From: Simmondsia chinensis
Lineage: Eukaryota; Streptophyta; Magnoliopsida; Caryophyllales; Simmondsiaceae
Reading direction: 5' to 3'
DNA: 64,000 nucleotides
NCBI GenBank assembly: GCA_018398585.1
Contig: JAGTTD010000008.1
Location: 30,371,208-30,435,207, forward strand
The position numbers and the translations under genes were made by a program. The notes under the pieces are model-generated. The model worked only from the letters and a program-made list of their open reading frames with translations, did no database searches and was not told the origin of the DNA. Shown piece after piece: positions 42,414 to 56,981 of the stretch; position 1 is the first letter of the stretch, and every line of letters starts with the position of its first letter.

Positions 42414-43648
42414 CTAGAAGATGTTATTCCTTAGCCATCCATCTCCCGATTCTTCTCTTAGCACAAAGGAAGCGTGCTTAACCACAAGTAGGCGACCTTC
42501 GTCACCTGCCACAATGTCTTCTTCTAATGGGGCCAACTCAGTCTGGGTTTCTTCCTCACTAACCCCGCCATCCTCTCCGTGGAACTCCTCGATGAAAAGA
42601 TCCTTGCCGGGTTTGTCACCCTTACGATACTCAGCAGCATGGTGCCCCATCTCTCCACACTTGAAGCCACGGGTTCTTGAAGTACTCGCCAAGTCTTGAG
42701 TAGCTGGTTTACCAGTATTAGTGACTACTGGCCTGTTCTGTGTGCTCTGATATGGCGGTGCTCTGATTTGGCGGTGCTCTTTCATGGTCTCTTCCGCCAA
42801 CCTGTGCTCCCCAAGCCCTGCCAACTTAGTGACGCCTTTGCTGCCACTCAACATTCACGACTCTCTAGCTTGCCTCCAAGACAAAAAAGATGTCGAACAT
42901 ATTCAACACCTCCTATATAGACTCCTTCAATCCGTCAATATAACGATCTGCCAATTACTCCCCTGTCTCCGCTAATTCACTCCTGGCAACCAATGAGTAG
43001 AACTCTGCCATGTACTCCTCAACTGATCTAAGGCCCTGACTCAACCCTTACAGACGTTAATACATCACCTTGGTGTGATGGTGAGGTAGGAAGGCGTCTC
43101 TCATATGTTTCTACATCTTCTCCCGCGTCGCTATCTTCGCCTTCCCCTGATGAAGCCGCGTGTGTTTCAGCTATTACTACTAGGCGGCGGCTCAATCTCG
43201 TAACCGAGTAGCAACCAATGGTGCCTGCTTCCTCCTCGGAACCTCCTTGAACTCGAAAGCTTCCTCCGCTGTGGCAAGCCAATCCCAGAAATCCTTCAGG
43301 CATCCTCCTCCATTGAACTCCGAAATCGCAATCTGGAGACCGATTCCCACCTCCAATCATCAAAATCGACAGTGTTAGCAGTGTGCACGCAGTGCCTCTG
43401 TAACCTCTAATCCAGTAACTCAGCATCCAGGAATGGGTTTTGAAAGCTCCCGTCTGTCTCGTCCTCGCCACCCCTCACTGGTTGGTTTTGAGGTTGCTTG
43501 TCCGGGTCTTGATCTGGGTTCACACCTAATTGAATCAAGCATCTTTTAGTAAATCTCCTCTCGTTTTGCCATTGTGCATCTTGCTCATAAACGTCTCCCA
43601 TGGCGGTGTACCACCATTGCCCACAGGCCATCTCAGAAGTTGTTCTAA
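42414..43648 (-). pseudogene. gypsy gag with degenerate zinc knuckle
   Basis: Starts ELRTTSEMACGQWWYTAMGD, DVYEQDAQW, ERRFTKRCL near the primer site and runs through several frames. The zinc knuckle at about 42670-42620 reads FKCGEMGHHAAEYRKG: the first and last cysteines of C--C-GH-C have been lost. A short acidic linker (FIEEFHGEDGG) leads to the protease. Frameshifts around 43030-43410 and 42900 inactivate it. Confidence 0.75.
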
Positions 43649-43662
43649 GCTCTGATACCAGC

Positions 43663-44034
43663 TGATGCAACTCGTAAGTGAAAAAAATTGGGAACAGAAA
43701 GGTTCAACGGCCTTCCCCTTAATTTCTTATTATGAAAATAGTAAGAACAAGGGGAAAATAAGCTACTCAATTTCTCACAACTCGAGAAAGAGAGAAAACC
43801 CTAGAAACTTTGAGAATAAAATCTGAAAAATATGAATGCTAATAAAACCCTAGATTTCCTCTTCCTTAAATAAAGGAGCTAGTTAACTATGAATAAAAGA
43901 CTAAAAAGATAATTACAAATAAAATCTGAAAACTAATCCTATTAGATATCAAACTCTTCCCTCAGCCACGTCTCCACTCGCCAACCTCGTACCCGCTAAG
44001 TTATACCTGCCAAGCCTATTGACGGGCTACATCA
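43663..44034 (-). repeat. 5' LTR of the truncated G1 element
   Basis: TGATGCAACTCGTAAG...GACGGGCTACATCA on the plus strand; 372 bp. Followed on the minus strand by the primer site. Confidence 0.85.
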
Positions 44035-44039
44035 TTTGG

Positions 44040-45370
44040 AGCCCTGTAAAAAATACATCATTATTTAACCCAGAGGACTAATTGTAACAAATCTTATGAA
44101 ACCTTGCAACCATGAATTGCTAGTATAATTGAAATCTTTCAGCATCGTTTCCCAAGTTAGATCAAGCTCCATCCTATCATCTCATTTAGACAAGCACTTA
44201 TCAAATAGCTTCAGAAACTCATGACTTGAGACAAGTCCGAGTAAATATGAAGAAGCATTTTTACAAATGTGCCATTTGCATAAACGATGTCAAGTTTCCT
44301 GGAAAACTATTTCAATTGCCTTCATTGTAGCTTAATCTAAATGTGCCATATGTATATATATATTTTTGGCACTTTCCCTCCCATTGACTCTAAAAATGAT
44401 TGAAATAGCCAAACAAATGAGTCAAACTTCTTATCAACAAGAATGCAATTCCTGACATGACATTTTGCTAATGATTATTTAACCCTACAAACGGCACACA
44501 AATCAAATTGTATTTGTTGAAGCGATAAATTGTGTCAAAAACTATGACATCTCTAAAAGCATCATAATCAATCCTACATCTTCCATCCATCCAAAAAAAA
44601 AATAGTCAACCTATTTTCTTAGTCCACTTGTGGGCAAAAGAAAAACATGGGGTCTTCCTCTAGTCTTCTCCTAAAGAGATTGAATAAACTTTGAACATCT
44701 CTAGCTTCAATTATCTTCATTTTCTCCCTATTAACATGATTATAACAGTCTCTTTTAGTGAATCAAAACTTTTCAACCCACTAGCTTGTGCGAACATTAA
44801 CTCATATGCTTGTATGGTATTGTAACCAAAATTTATGGTTTTATTTATAGCACCGGCCTTTCCTTAATTAATATTGCGAGAAATCCTCAGCAAATACCTT
44901 TCTTCTAGAGCTGCAAACTCATGGTTATGTTCTCTTACATGAGGGGAACCCACCCATTCATTTTGTTCTCTAGAAATAGTAAATTGAATCAATGTTGGAC
45001 ACCGCATGTCACATTTAATTTATGGCACGAAATATCACCACTTATCTTGTCAATTTCATTATCGTCAACATTTGGTTTTTCATCATATTTGTATCCCTAG
45101 CAACTATACAAAAACTCCTTTTGTCAAACAAGTTTAGTTCCATAATAATGATAGGTTTTAAAAATCATTGCAGAAAATCCAGCCTGATGCCCATAATCAA
45201 AACACAATTTGTATGCTTCTGTTTCACAAGAGACAACCCACCCGATCAAGCTATGATTAACTCATTTCCATCTCGATTTGCAAATAAATAATTCTCATAA
45301 TCCCCAACAATATCCATTTTGGCAATGGCATACTCATCCTCATCGTTTAAAGGATGTAGCTTTTCCTAAA
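44040..45370 (-). pseudogene. FAR1/MULE-type transposase pseudogene
   Basis: Minus-strand pieces in the FAR1/Mutator order: EHNHEFAALEERYLLRISRN (about 44935-44880, end of the DNA-binding domain), KAGAINKTINFGYNTIQAYE, LMFAQASGLKSFDSLKET, then DAFRDVIVFDTIYRFNKYNL, ICVPFVGLNNH (catalytic start, about 44570-44470), DKKFDSFVWLFQSFLESMGG, WHICKNASSYLGLVSSHEFL, and WETMLKDFNYTSNSWLQGF at the left end. Many stops and shifts. It is either a MULE transposase or a decayed FAR1-related host copy; no terminal inverted repeats were found. The G1 LTR abuts its 3' end. Confidence 0.7.
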
Positions 45371-46262
45371 GGCAAATTAAGTTAAAAAATAAGATAAAAA
45401 GTGATATGAAAGTAAACCATCTCTATTACTAAGCTTATATATATTTGAGTATATTACCTTTGTCCATTCTTGAATAAGAATCTATCACTTACAACGAGTT
45501 CCCTACACATTGGTTATATCAAACATGCATGATGAACATATAATTGTATGAGATACACTAAAAATAAATTTAAAAGGTAAGTGGGTACCGTTATTTTGGC
45601 CTTCATAGTTAGTCCTCTAGAAGTTAAACTGAATTTATTTCGCGTGAGGTGACTACCATTTTTGTAAGAACAAACCCTTTTCATATGGTTTTTTTCTTCT
45701 TCGAACTTAATTTGGTTTTTAAAAATTTTAAGTAGAAGGTTCAATAATAAGAAGTATAAAATTAATTTTTACTTTTAAAATTAAATTATCTATCATTCTT
45801 TTATTTTAAAATAAAAAGTAATTTAAATATTAAGATTTAATTCCTAAAACTGGGAATATTGAAAAGGGGAGTGGGAGTCAGGACATTTGCATAAGTGACG
45901 TGGGGACCCATGGTCACACAATAATTTCTTTAAAACCATATGTTGATATCACTAAAAAAGTTAAATAAAGTCAAGTAAATTATAAACAAGCCCCCTTACA
46001 CTTCAAAATAAAACACAACACACCTCATGAATCTTTAATTTAATAAACTAGCTCCTAAACTTTATAATTAAATACAACATAACTTTTAATTCTGCAAAAT
46101 AATCCCTAAATTTTGTTATTACATAGAACACCCCCTGAAATTTACAGTTAAACACAATACACCCCCAACACTTTTAGTTTCAGAAAATAGCCCTCAAACT
46201 TTGTTATTACACATAACTCACCTCCTGAACTTTTTTACTAGACACAACTCACCTCAGACTTA
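45371..46262. other. spacer with phased CAC-rich repeat phrases
   Basis: From about 45990 to 46250, phrases such as AAACACAACACACCTC, ATAGAACACCCCCTGAA, AACACAATACACCCCC and ACATAACTCACCTCCTGAA alternate with CTCAAACTTTGTTATTA and TCCTAAACTTTATAATTA, giving a degenerate tandem structure. No gene. Confidence 0.5.
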
Positions 46263-46543
46263 GAAGTTAAGAGGTTTGTCAAGCGTTGCCGTATATGTCA
46301 GGTATCGAAGGACGGAGTGACCAACGCAAGCCTTCACATGCCGCTACTGGTTCCAAGTCAACCATGGACGAATGTGAGCATGGACTTCATGCTAGGATTG
46401 CCGAGGACTATAGGCATAATTGATTTGATTTTCGTTGTTGTGGATTGCTTCTCTAAGATGGCTCACTTCATCGGCTGTAAGAAAGCCGCCGATGCCATCT
46501 ACGTTGCTGGGTTGTACTTCCGGGAAGTCTACGAGCTTCACGG
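46263..46543 (+). pseudogene. gypsy integrase, N-terminal half
   Basis: Contains the end of the zinc-binding domain (CRICQ) and the first part of the DDE core: PLLVPSQPWTNVSMDFMLGL (first catalytic Asp in MDF), IFVVVDCFSKMAHFIGCKKA and YVAGLYFREVYELHG. A one-base change near 46312 (DGVTNAS) shifts the frame. The coding sequence stops at the insertion point. Confidence 0.8.
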
Positions 46544-46977
46544 TGTCATGATTCTAGGATATAGGAAAGTAAAAAATAAGGCAATGGTTAGCATAAGTCA
46601 TTAGTATAAGTCAAACTAGTGTTCTTTGTCTTAGTTCTTGTTCATTGTTAGCTAGTTAGTTGTTTTGGTCAAGATGTTAGTTGATTGAAGGTCATGATTG
46701 GCGGCTGTTGGGGGAAGTCGGTTATGTCTAGTATTCAAGTGCAATGTATTAGCTCTATTATAAATAGATGTTCTTGCATTGTATTCTGCAAATGATGAAT
46801 GAAATATCTTGACTCTTATCTCTTACAAACCCTAATTCTCTACTTTGCTCTCTAATTCCTCTACTTCTCATCTTGATTCTCTAATTCTCATCTAAAATCT
46901 CTAATTCTCTTCTCCTCTTTACTCTAATTCAATATTTATCTTAGGTTATGATTCATGATTCATCTAGAATCATGAGA
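46544..46977 (+). repeat. 5' LTR of the RRM-encoding element
   Basis: Ends AATCATGAGA, one base off the right copy's AATCATGACA. Contains a TATAAATA box (about 46761) and CT-rich repeats of TCTAATTCTC in its 3' third. Confidence 0.85.
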
Positions 46978-47522
46978 ATTAGTATCAGAGCCTCGATTTG
47001 ATTCCAAACCAAGTTAAGTAGATATCAAGTTCTTGATTCGTTAGCAACAATTAGCATTGATATAACAAAGTTAAGCTTGTGTTGACTAGGTTCAAGATTG
47101 AAGCAGCTTTTGATCAAATCGTCCCATACTTGCTTAAGAACGTGCTTAAAATTTTAGTTTGTGCTGCAATTAACCTAAGTTATGCACTTCAGCTGGCGTA
47201 AGATCAAGAAATTGTGTTGTATTGTCTAGATTCTTCAAACCATACTGCGTTTTGCGTTTAGGTTATATTTGATCAAGATATCAGTTCAAAAGCTTATGGT
47301 TCTGCTGGCCAGCTTGCGTTGGCTCAAGATTTCAGATTGAACTTGCATAATTATCTTCAGATTGAGGTACATTCTTGAGATCTTTCATTCTAGAGCATTC
47401 AATCAACTTTCAGTGGTTTGAATTTCTAGTTAGAAGCTTGCTGTACTGCAGTTGTCAGCTGAGTCCATTCGAATTTGCTGAATTCACAATTGAACTAAAG
47501 TTTAATACATTGAATTCATGAT

Positions 47523-48362
47523 ATGGACAAATCCTCCTATGATGCTAGGTTTTTTATCAAAGTATTGAAGCCTCTTTACCGTATAGATAAGGATATTCTT
47601 TACCAATTATTTTGGCCTTATGGTTCTCTTGCAAGTATCAAGGTGATCTCATCTTCCATTAGTGAGGTTATTGCTCATATTAGCTCTTATATGAGAATAA
47701 GTGCCGACTCAGCCTTCTATTCATTACATGGGAGAAACATATATGATGGATGTTGTGTTTTAGACATAAGCTACACCAAGATATGTAATGATATGGAAGA
47801 GGAGCTAGAGGTGATAGGACATACTAAGAGTCAAGCTAAGGAGCCAAGTTCTATGTCATTAGATCAACCTTCACTTAAGGAGGATGATTTTTCAGCAGCA
47901 AATCAGATGAAGGATACATCATTGCATTTAGGGAATCAGATAGAATTAGTACAGCAACATCATGATTCGAAAATTCAAGACACGGTTGATGTGGCAACAG
48001 TTCAATGTGCACTTGATCCTTCATTGCTACAAGTAAATGATGTAACAGTAGGGTCCAAGGTTGATCCGCAGCAGATTAAAATGCTCGAGGTGGATTGGAA
48101 TTTTGTTCAGCAGTGGAAATTGCAAACAAGTGTAATGGATTTGGAGTCACAAGTGTTGAGCACACAAGTGGTTAGTCAAGTACCAAATCAAGCACAACTA
48201 AGGCCTGTTGATCTAGGGAAGGAAGAGCTTAGTGTTACATTGGACATTAATAAACACTTGCATCAAAAACATGAGCAAGCTAACAAGCAAAAGGGAACTG
48301 GTAGTTATGAAGCCAGTTTGAATATGGAATTTCTCGCAGCAAAACAGGTTGATGATGCATGA
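47523..48362 (+). CDS. RRM protein of the LTR element (PTB-like)
   Basis: 279 residues, starting at the first Met of the longest interior frame (about 545 bp after the 5' LTR). Residues 9-85 form one RRM: KVLKPLYRIDKDILYQLFWP with PYGSLASIKVI, then SSYMRISADSAFYSLHGRNI and HGRNIYDGCCVLDISY. The GRNIYDGCC-LDI string is a hallmark of plant and animal polypyrimidine-tract-binding proteins. Residues 100-279 are polar and Gln/Asp/Ser-rich with no recognised domain. RRMs bind RNA; here the protein may stand in for gag, perhaps packaging element RNA (inference). The frame is intact, unlike every other TE frame nearby. Confidence 0.75.
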   Translation: MDKSSYDARFFIKVLKPLYRIDKDILYQLFWPYGSLASIKVISSSISEVIAHISSYMRISADSAFYSLHGRNIYDGCCVLDISYTKICNDMEEELEVIGHTKSQAKEPSSMSLDQPSLKEDDFSAANQMKDTSLHLGNQIELVQQHHDSKIQDTVDVATVQCALDPSLLQVNDVTVGSKVDPQQIKMLEVDWNFVQQWKLQTSVMDLESQVLSTQVVSQVPNQAQLRPVDLGKEELSVTLDINKHLHQKHEQANKQKGTGSYEASLNMEFLAAKQVDDA

Positions 48363-48647
48363 ATTCAACATGAGTTCAATGAGTTGAAACAAATGCAAGT
48401 TCAAGAATTGAATTCAAGGGCAAATTCCACGAAGCAACATTTAGCTAAGGAATTTTCTTCTGCAACAGATCTAATTCCGCTGGGGAACTTGCAAAATCAG
48501 ATTAAATTCCAACGTTGGACTCCTAGGACATTCGAGTAGGGTTGGAAAGGACTGAATGGTGTCTTTATTGCTTCTAATTCAGTGGAACATCAATTTGATT
48601 TTCAAAAGTTCTGGCTGTTTGTGAGCAAGAGAAGGTAAGCTGTTGAG

Positions 48648-48971
48648 TTGAATGCATATCAATCCAAATTTTGGACTACTTTGACATTCAAGCATAATGG
48701 AAAAGAGTTGATTGGAATTGTTATTAATGCAACTTCAGTAGAGCACTATGGGAACAAGCACACCAAGAAACTTCATACTTTCATCAAGAGCACAATGGAC
48801 TTCATAGTGAAACCTTGTGAGTGGGAGGATATTTGCAAGTTGTTTATCAAGGAGATCTTTAACAGCTCCTTGAGTGCAGTATACATGGCAACACGTCCCC
48901 TGATTCACGCAGCAATTCAGTTAACATCAGCACTAGCAACAATTTTTTTGCAACAGCAAGTGTTTTTCTAG
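48648..48971 (+). CDS. unassigned open frame of the RRM element
   Basis: 107 residues (MNAYQSKFWTTLTFKHNGKE, LIGIVINATSVEHYGNKHTK, KLHTFIKSTMDFIVKPC...). Not recognised. An in-frame stop at 48361 and others separate it from the RRM frame, so it may be the remains of a longer protein or non-coding. Confidence 0.3.
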   Translation: MNAYQSKFWTTLTFKHNGKELIGIVINATSVEHYGNKHTKKLHTFIKSTMDFIVKPCEWEDICKLFIKEIFNSSLSAVYMATRPLIHAAIQLTSALATIFLQQQVFF

Positions 48972-49121
48972 CTGCAATGCTTGAAGTTTTCCAAGAAGTC
49001 TGCACCAAATTGCTCATTTCTAGCTGCAATTTCTGAGATTTTCAACATCAATAAAATGTTTTTCAAGTCAATGCTCTCTAAGAAGATTCTTGAGGGCAAG
49101 AATCTCTAAAGGGGGGAGTAT

Positions 49122-49556
49122 TGTCATATGATTCTAGGATATAGAAAAGTAATAATAGGCAATGGTTAACATAACTCATTAGTATAAGTCAAACTAGTGT
49201 TCTTTGTCTTAGTTCTTATTCATTGTTGGCTAGTTAGTTGTTTTGGTCAAGATGTTAGTTGATTGAAGGTCATGATTGGCGGCTGCTAGGGGGAAGCTGG
49301 TTATGTCTAGTATTCAAGTGCAATTTATTAGCTCTAGTATAAATAGATGTTCTTGCATTGTATTCTTCAATTGATGAATGAAATATCTGGACTCTTATCT
49401 CTTACAAACCCTAATTCTCTACTTTGCTCTCTAATTCCTCTACTTCTCATCTTGATTCTCTAATTCTTATCTAAAATCTCTAATTCTCTTGTCTTCTTTA
49501 CTCTAATTCAACATTTATCTTAGGTTATGGTTCATGATTCATCTAGAATCATGACA
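49122..49556 (+). repeat. 3' LTR of the RRM-encoding element
   Basis: TGTCATATGATTCTAG...AATCATGACA, preceded by AAAGGGGGGAGTAT. Has a 2-bp insertion (AT) near its start relative to the left copy. Confidence 0.85.
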
Positions 49557-49561
49557 CACGG

Positions 49562-50285
49562 TTTGTCGACAAGCATTGTCTCCGATAGGGACATACGATT
49601 CGTGAACTACTGCTGGAAGGAGTTGTGGAAGATGGCGTATACCTCGCTCGCCTTCAGCACAGTTCACCATCCTCAAACTGATGGCCAAATCGAGATGACA
49701 AACCTCTCGCTGGGGAGCCTACTTCGTTGTCTTGTTTCCAACAACGCCAAGGGCTGGGAGCATAAGCTTTACCAAGCTGAGTTCACCTACAGTGGCTCGG
49801 TTAACAGGATTATAGAATTTTCACCATTCAAGATCGTCTATGATTTTGTGCCGAGAGCTCCGATTGATTTGGAGCCAATTCCAAATCTTACTTGCCCTAA
49901 TGGTAAGGCCGAAGACTTCATTTCCAACCTCCAGGATATACATGAGAAGACATGCACAGGCCTCCTAGAGGCTTGCGCCAAGTACAAATTGGAGAGTGAC
50001 AAGCACCGACGCCAGGTCAAATACCAATTAGGTGACCAAGTCTGGGCCATCCTCACCAGAGAATGGTTTCCCGCTTGGGAGTGCAATAAGCTAATGGCGC
50101 ACAAAATTGGTCCTTTAAAAATTATCTGCAAGATCAATGACAACGCCTACCATGTTCAATTGCCACCCGAAATGAGGACTTATGATGTCTTCAACGTTAA
50201 GCACCTAGCTCCATACTTTAGCAACAATGACCTAGTGGTTGACATAGCGAATTCGACAGCAAAATTCTCTCCAACATGGAGAGGA
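49562..50285 (+). pseudogene. gypsy integrase, C-terminal half
   Basis: Resumes directly after the CACGG duplication: STSIVSDRDIRFVNYCWKEL (second catalytic Asp in SDRD), FSTVHHPQTDGQIEMTNLSL (HHPQTDGQ-E with the catalytic Glu), RCLVSNNAKGWEHKLYQAEF, FSPFKIVYDFVPRAPIDLEP. The C-terminal part ends DNAYHVQLPPEMRTYDVFNV and KHLAPYF. Frame open to the stop at 50286-50288, so this half alone is intact. A chromodomain is not evident. Confidence 0.85.
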
Positions 50286-50649
50286 TGATGCAGCCGGCAA
50301 TGCAGCACTTGGCGGGTAGATGTTGGCGGCATGGGGTTGGGGGCAAGATAGACGCGGACGCAGCTAGTAGAGTTTGAATTCTATTAGGATTGGTTTTCAG
50401 ATTTTAGTTATAATTATATTTTAGTGTTTCATACTTAGTCAAATAACTCTTTTATTTATAAACAAGAGGAAATCTAGCATTTAATTTCAGATTTAATTTA
50501 AAGAATTTCTAAGATTTTCTCTCTTTCTCGAATTGTAAGAAATTGAGCCCCTTTTCCCCCTTATTTTGTTATTTTTATAATAATAAAATTAAAGGGAAAG
50601 CTGTTGAACCTTCTCGTTCTCAAATTCTTCTACTTTACGCGCTGCATCA
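50286..50649 (+). repeat. 3' LTR of the G1 fragment
   Basis: TGATGCAGCCGGCAATG...GCGCTGCATCA, 364 bp, the reverse complement of the 43663 LTR in structure. It follows the purine-rich tract. Confidence 0.85.
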
Positions 50650-50679
50650 ATACATTTATTCCTTTTATTAATAAAAACA

Positions 50680-50812
50680 ACAATAACAATTCCAGTGCCT
50701 CAAGGGCTCCTGTAAAAGCGGGGTCTGGGGGGGTTGATGTACACAGCCTTCCCCCTTCAGGGTGTCAACTTAAAGAGAGGTTGTTTCCGAGGACCTCCAA
50801 CCTCAGAGAAAA
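50680..50812 (-). mobile_element. RTE-LINE tail (truncated copy)
   Basis: Minus-strand copy: (CAA)n then CCAGTGCCTCAAGGGCTCCT, GGTCTGGGGGGGTTGATGTA, CTTCCCCCTTCAGGGTGTCA, GGTTGTTTCCGAGGACCTCC. Lies just right of the G1 LTR. AATAAAAACAA (50668) and ATGAAAACAA (50863) could be duplicated flanks but the match is weak. Confidence 0.7.
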
Positions 50813-51690
50813 GTCTTCATCACCTCATGGAGACCTACGAGCAATGGGTTGTGAGCAATATGTCATGAAAACAAAGGAGTAAGCCATAGCATAAAAATGC
50901 CCTAGAGGAGATTACGAGGTAGAACCTACCTTAGAAGACAACTAGTATAAGCAAATATACCAAATAAATTAAGCAAATAATCAAATAAATAATTCCTCTT
51001 ATTAATTGAATTTAAATATTGTCAAGCGGTATATTTGTTGGGGCTTGTGGAGAAATTGTGGCCACATATTAGTTATAGCTCCAAATACAATAAATGAATG
51101 ATAACATTTTATAACCATTTAACAATATTTAATTCCACTAACTAAATATATTTATTTAAAAATTTCCATAATATCATTGCAAGATTAATTAACCCCTTTA
51201 TTAAATATCGATGAGAAAAAATAAGTTAAATTATTATCATTATATTTGTCACAGTTTTCTTTTAAATTCCCTATTCACGCTATTTAAAAAAATCTATAAT
51301 ACAAAAGATATCTTTTCTTGTATCAAAATTCACTGACGTTAACGTGAAATAATTTGGCCAAAGGTTAAAAATTATCCAATAATTACAAATCCACTCAAAG
51401 GGATATCTCTATATCAAAAAAGACTATATATTACTGGTTGAATATTTGTTCACACCAAACTTTATACTATCACCTAATGTATAAACAATATAGGCCACTC
51501 TTTTACGTACCTCACTGCATTTATAAGTCCAAGACATTCTCGGATTTGGAGTCATTACATAATATGAAATATTACTTTCTTATTGATCAAAATAATATTA
51601 AATATTACATTTCTATATATTGTAAATATTGTGTCTTTTTTGGTCCATTTTTTAAATATGGTACCCTTTATTTTTTGTCCGTAAGAGATA
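50813..51690. other. AT-rich spacer upstream of RPL10
   Basis: No recognised gene or repeat. Short frames are unsupported. Confidence 0.5.
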
Positions 51691-51986
51691 GGGCTTATTT
51701 GGCGGGGTTTCGGAAAATTTATTTTTTAGAGACAATTTTTGTATAATTACTTTTATAGAAAATGTTTTTATCCAAAAAGATTTTAATTTTTGCTTCAATT
51801 TTTGCTATAAAAGAGAAATACTATATTTATTTTCATACATATAAATAGAAAACACTTCTAATTTTATTTAAAAATAATTTTTTTTTTTAGTCAAACAAAC
51901 TTAATTCTGTAAATAAAAAAAAAACAAAGCCTTTTTTTTTCCTTTGAAAAATTAATTTTCCGAACAAACCTGGGCTAAATAAGCCC
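51691..51986. mobile_element. MITE upstream of RPL10
   Basis: The left end GGGCTTATTTGGCGGGG and right end CTGGGCTAAATAAGCCC pair imperfectly. ATA flanks both ends (51688-51690, 51987-51989). 296 bp, AT-rich, no coding. Length and ends fit a Tourist-like MITE. It sits about 170 bp upstream of the RPL10 TATA box. Confidence 0.7.
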
Positions 51987-52017
51987 ATAGTCAACTTAGC
52001 GATTCTCAAGTCAACAT

Positions 52018-52194
52018 TGGGCCCCTTTTTAAAATGGGCCTTAGATCGGGCCCAACAGAGAAACAAAATTTTAAATGGATTAGTCGTGACGTAAGCACAT
52101 GCATCACCCGAGACGTGTTGGGCCGCCTTGGGCTCCTTTTACATTGCTCTTCTTCAGCTATAAATAGAAAGTCTTCCCTCGAAGTTTAGGGTTT
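52018..52194 (+). promoter_or_regulatory. RPL10 core promoter: site II motifs, TATA box, telo-box
   Basis: TGGGCC/TGGGCT (site II) at 52018-52023, 52035-52040, 52049-52054 (reversed), 52119-52124 and 52129-52134. TATAAATA at 52159-52166. A telo-box (TTTAGGGTTT, 52185-52194) about 25 bp before the start codon. The pairing of site II motifs with a telo-box is well established for plant ribosomal-protein genes and couples expression to cell growth; the motifs are seen directly, the regulatory role is by family knowledge. Confidence 0.85.
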
Positions 52195-52218
52195 CTCTGA
52201 ACAAAAGAAGACGCAAAA

Positions 52219-56671
<4,453 letters not shown>

Positions 56672-56981
56672 TTAACTAGTTCAGCTGCTACGTTTTTGTC
56701 TGTTTTATGAATTTTGAACTGTATGGAGTATGTGGACCATTTTCTATCCCTTCATTTTGTTACCTTACAAGTGTTTTGTGCACCCTAATGTTTATCATCA
56801 AGAGTTGTCGTAATTGTTCTTTTTGTGTTTATTGACTTGATGATGATCTATGATATTCTTTGTTGTCTAGTATTCTATTGAGTGGAAAGCTGTTTGTGAA
56901 CTTGTCTTTTGGGCTTAACACAGTTGCTGTTGGATAAAACAAGTTTTACTTCACAAAATGGCCTTCTGAGGTTCTCTCAGC

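Larger units (their letters stand above)
40788..44034 (-). mobile_element. Ty3/gypsy family G1, truncated after RNase H
   Basis: Read on the minus strand: LTR (44034 to 43663), primer site TGGTATCAGAGC (43660-43649), gag, zinc knuckle, protease, reverse transcriptase, RNase H start, then an abrupt end near 40788 at ALRN. Integrase and the 3' LTR are missing. The domain order gag-PR-RT-RH is gypsy. The LTR matches three others in the window. The left break has no LTR, so it is a deletion, not the normal end. Confidence 0.85.
46544..49556 (+). mobile_element. LTR element encoding a PTB-type RRM protein
   Basis: Perfect 5-bp duplication CACGG (46539-46543, 49557-49561). LTRs 46544-46977 and 49122-49556 are about 95% identical by eye. 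The outer ends TGTCATGATTCTAG and CTAGAATCATGACA are perfect 14-bp inverted complements. The primer-site-like TAGTATCAGAGCC follows the left LTR; the polypurine tract AAAGGGGGGAG precedes the right LTR. The 2.1-kb interior has no protease, RT or integrase but holds a 279-residue frame with an RRM like those of polypyrimidine-tract-binding proteins. Non-autonomous and relatively young. Confidence 0.85.
46263..50649 (+). mobile_element. Ty3/gypsy family G1: integrase and 3' LTR, split by an LTR element
   Basis: The plus-strand fragment starts inside the integrase zinc domain (VKRFVKRCRICQVSK, about 46264), runs to the core, is interrupted at ELHG by the element 46544-49556, resumes at HGLSTSIVSDRDIRF, and ends with the integrase C-terminus, a purine tract (ATGGAGAGGA) and the 3' LTR 50286-50649. 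The region upstream of integrase is missing. Opposite orientation and different breakpoints show it is not the same copy as 40788-44034. Confidence 0.85.

Noticed and set aside
40788..46543. Single G1 element split by a simple inversion
   Set aside because: The LTR flanks in element orientation (CCAAA and ATACA) do not match and several hundred bp are missing at the RH/IN junction; kept only as a low-weight hypothesis.
49527..49561. Start codon at the LTR end of the RRM element reading into integrase
   Set aside because: The Met lies in the inserted LTR; the integrase frame belongs to the G1 element and originally continued from ELHG at 46543.
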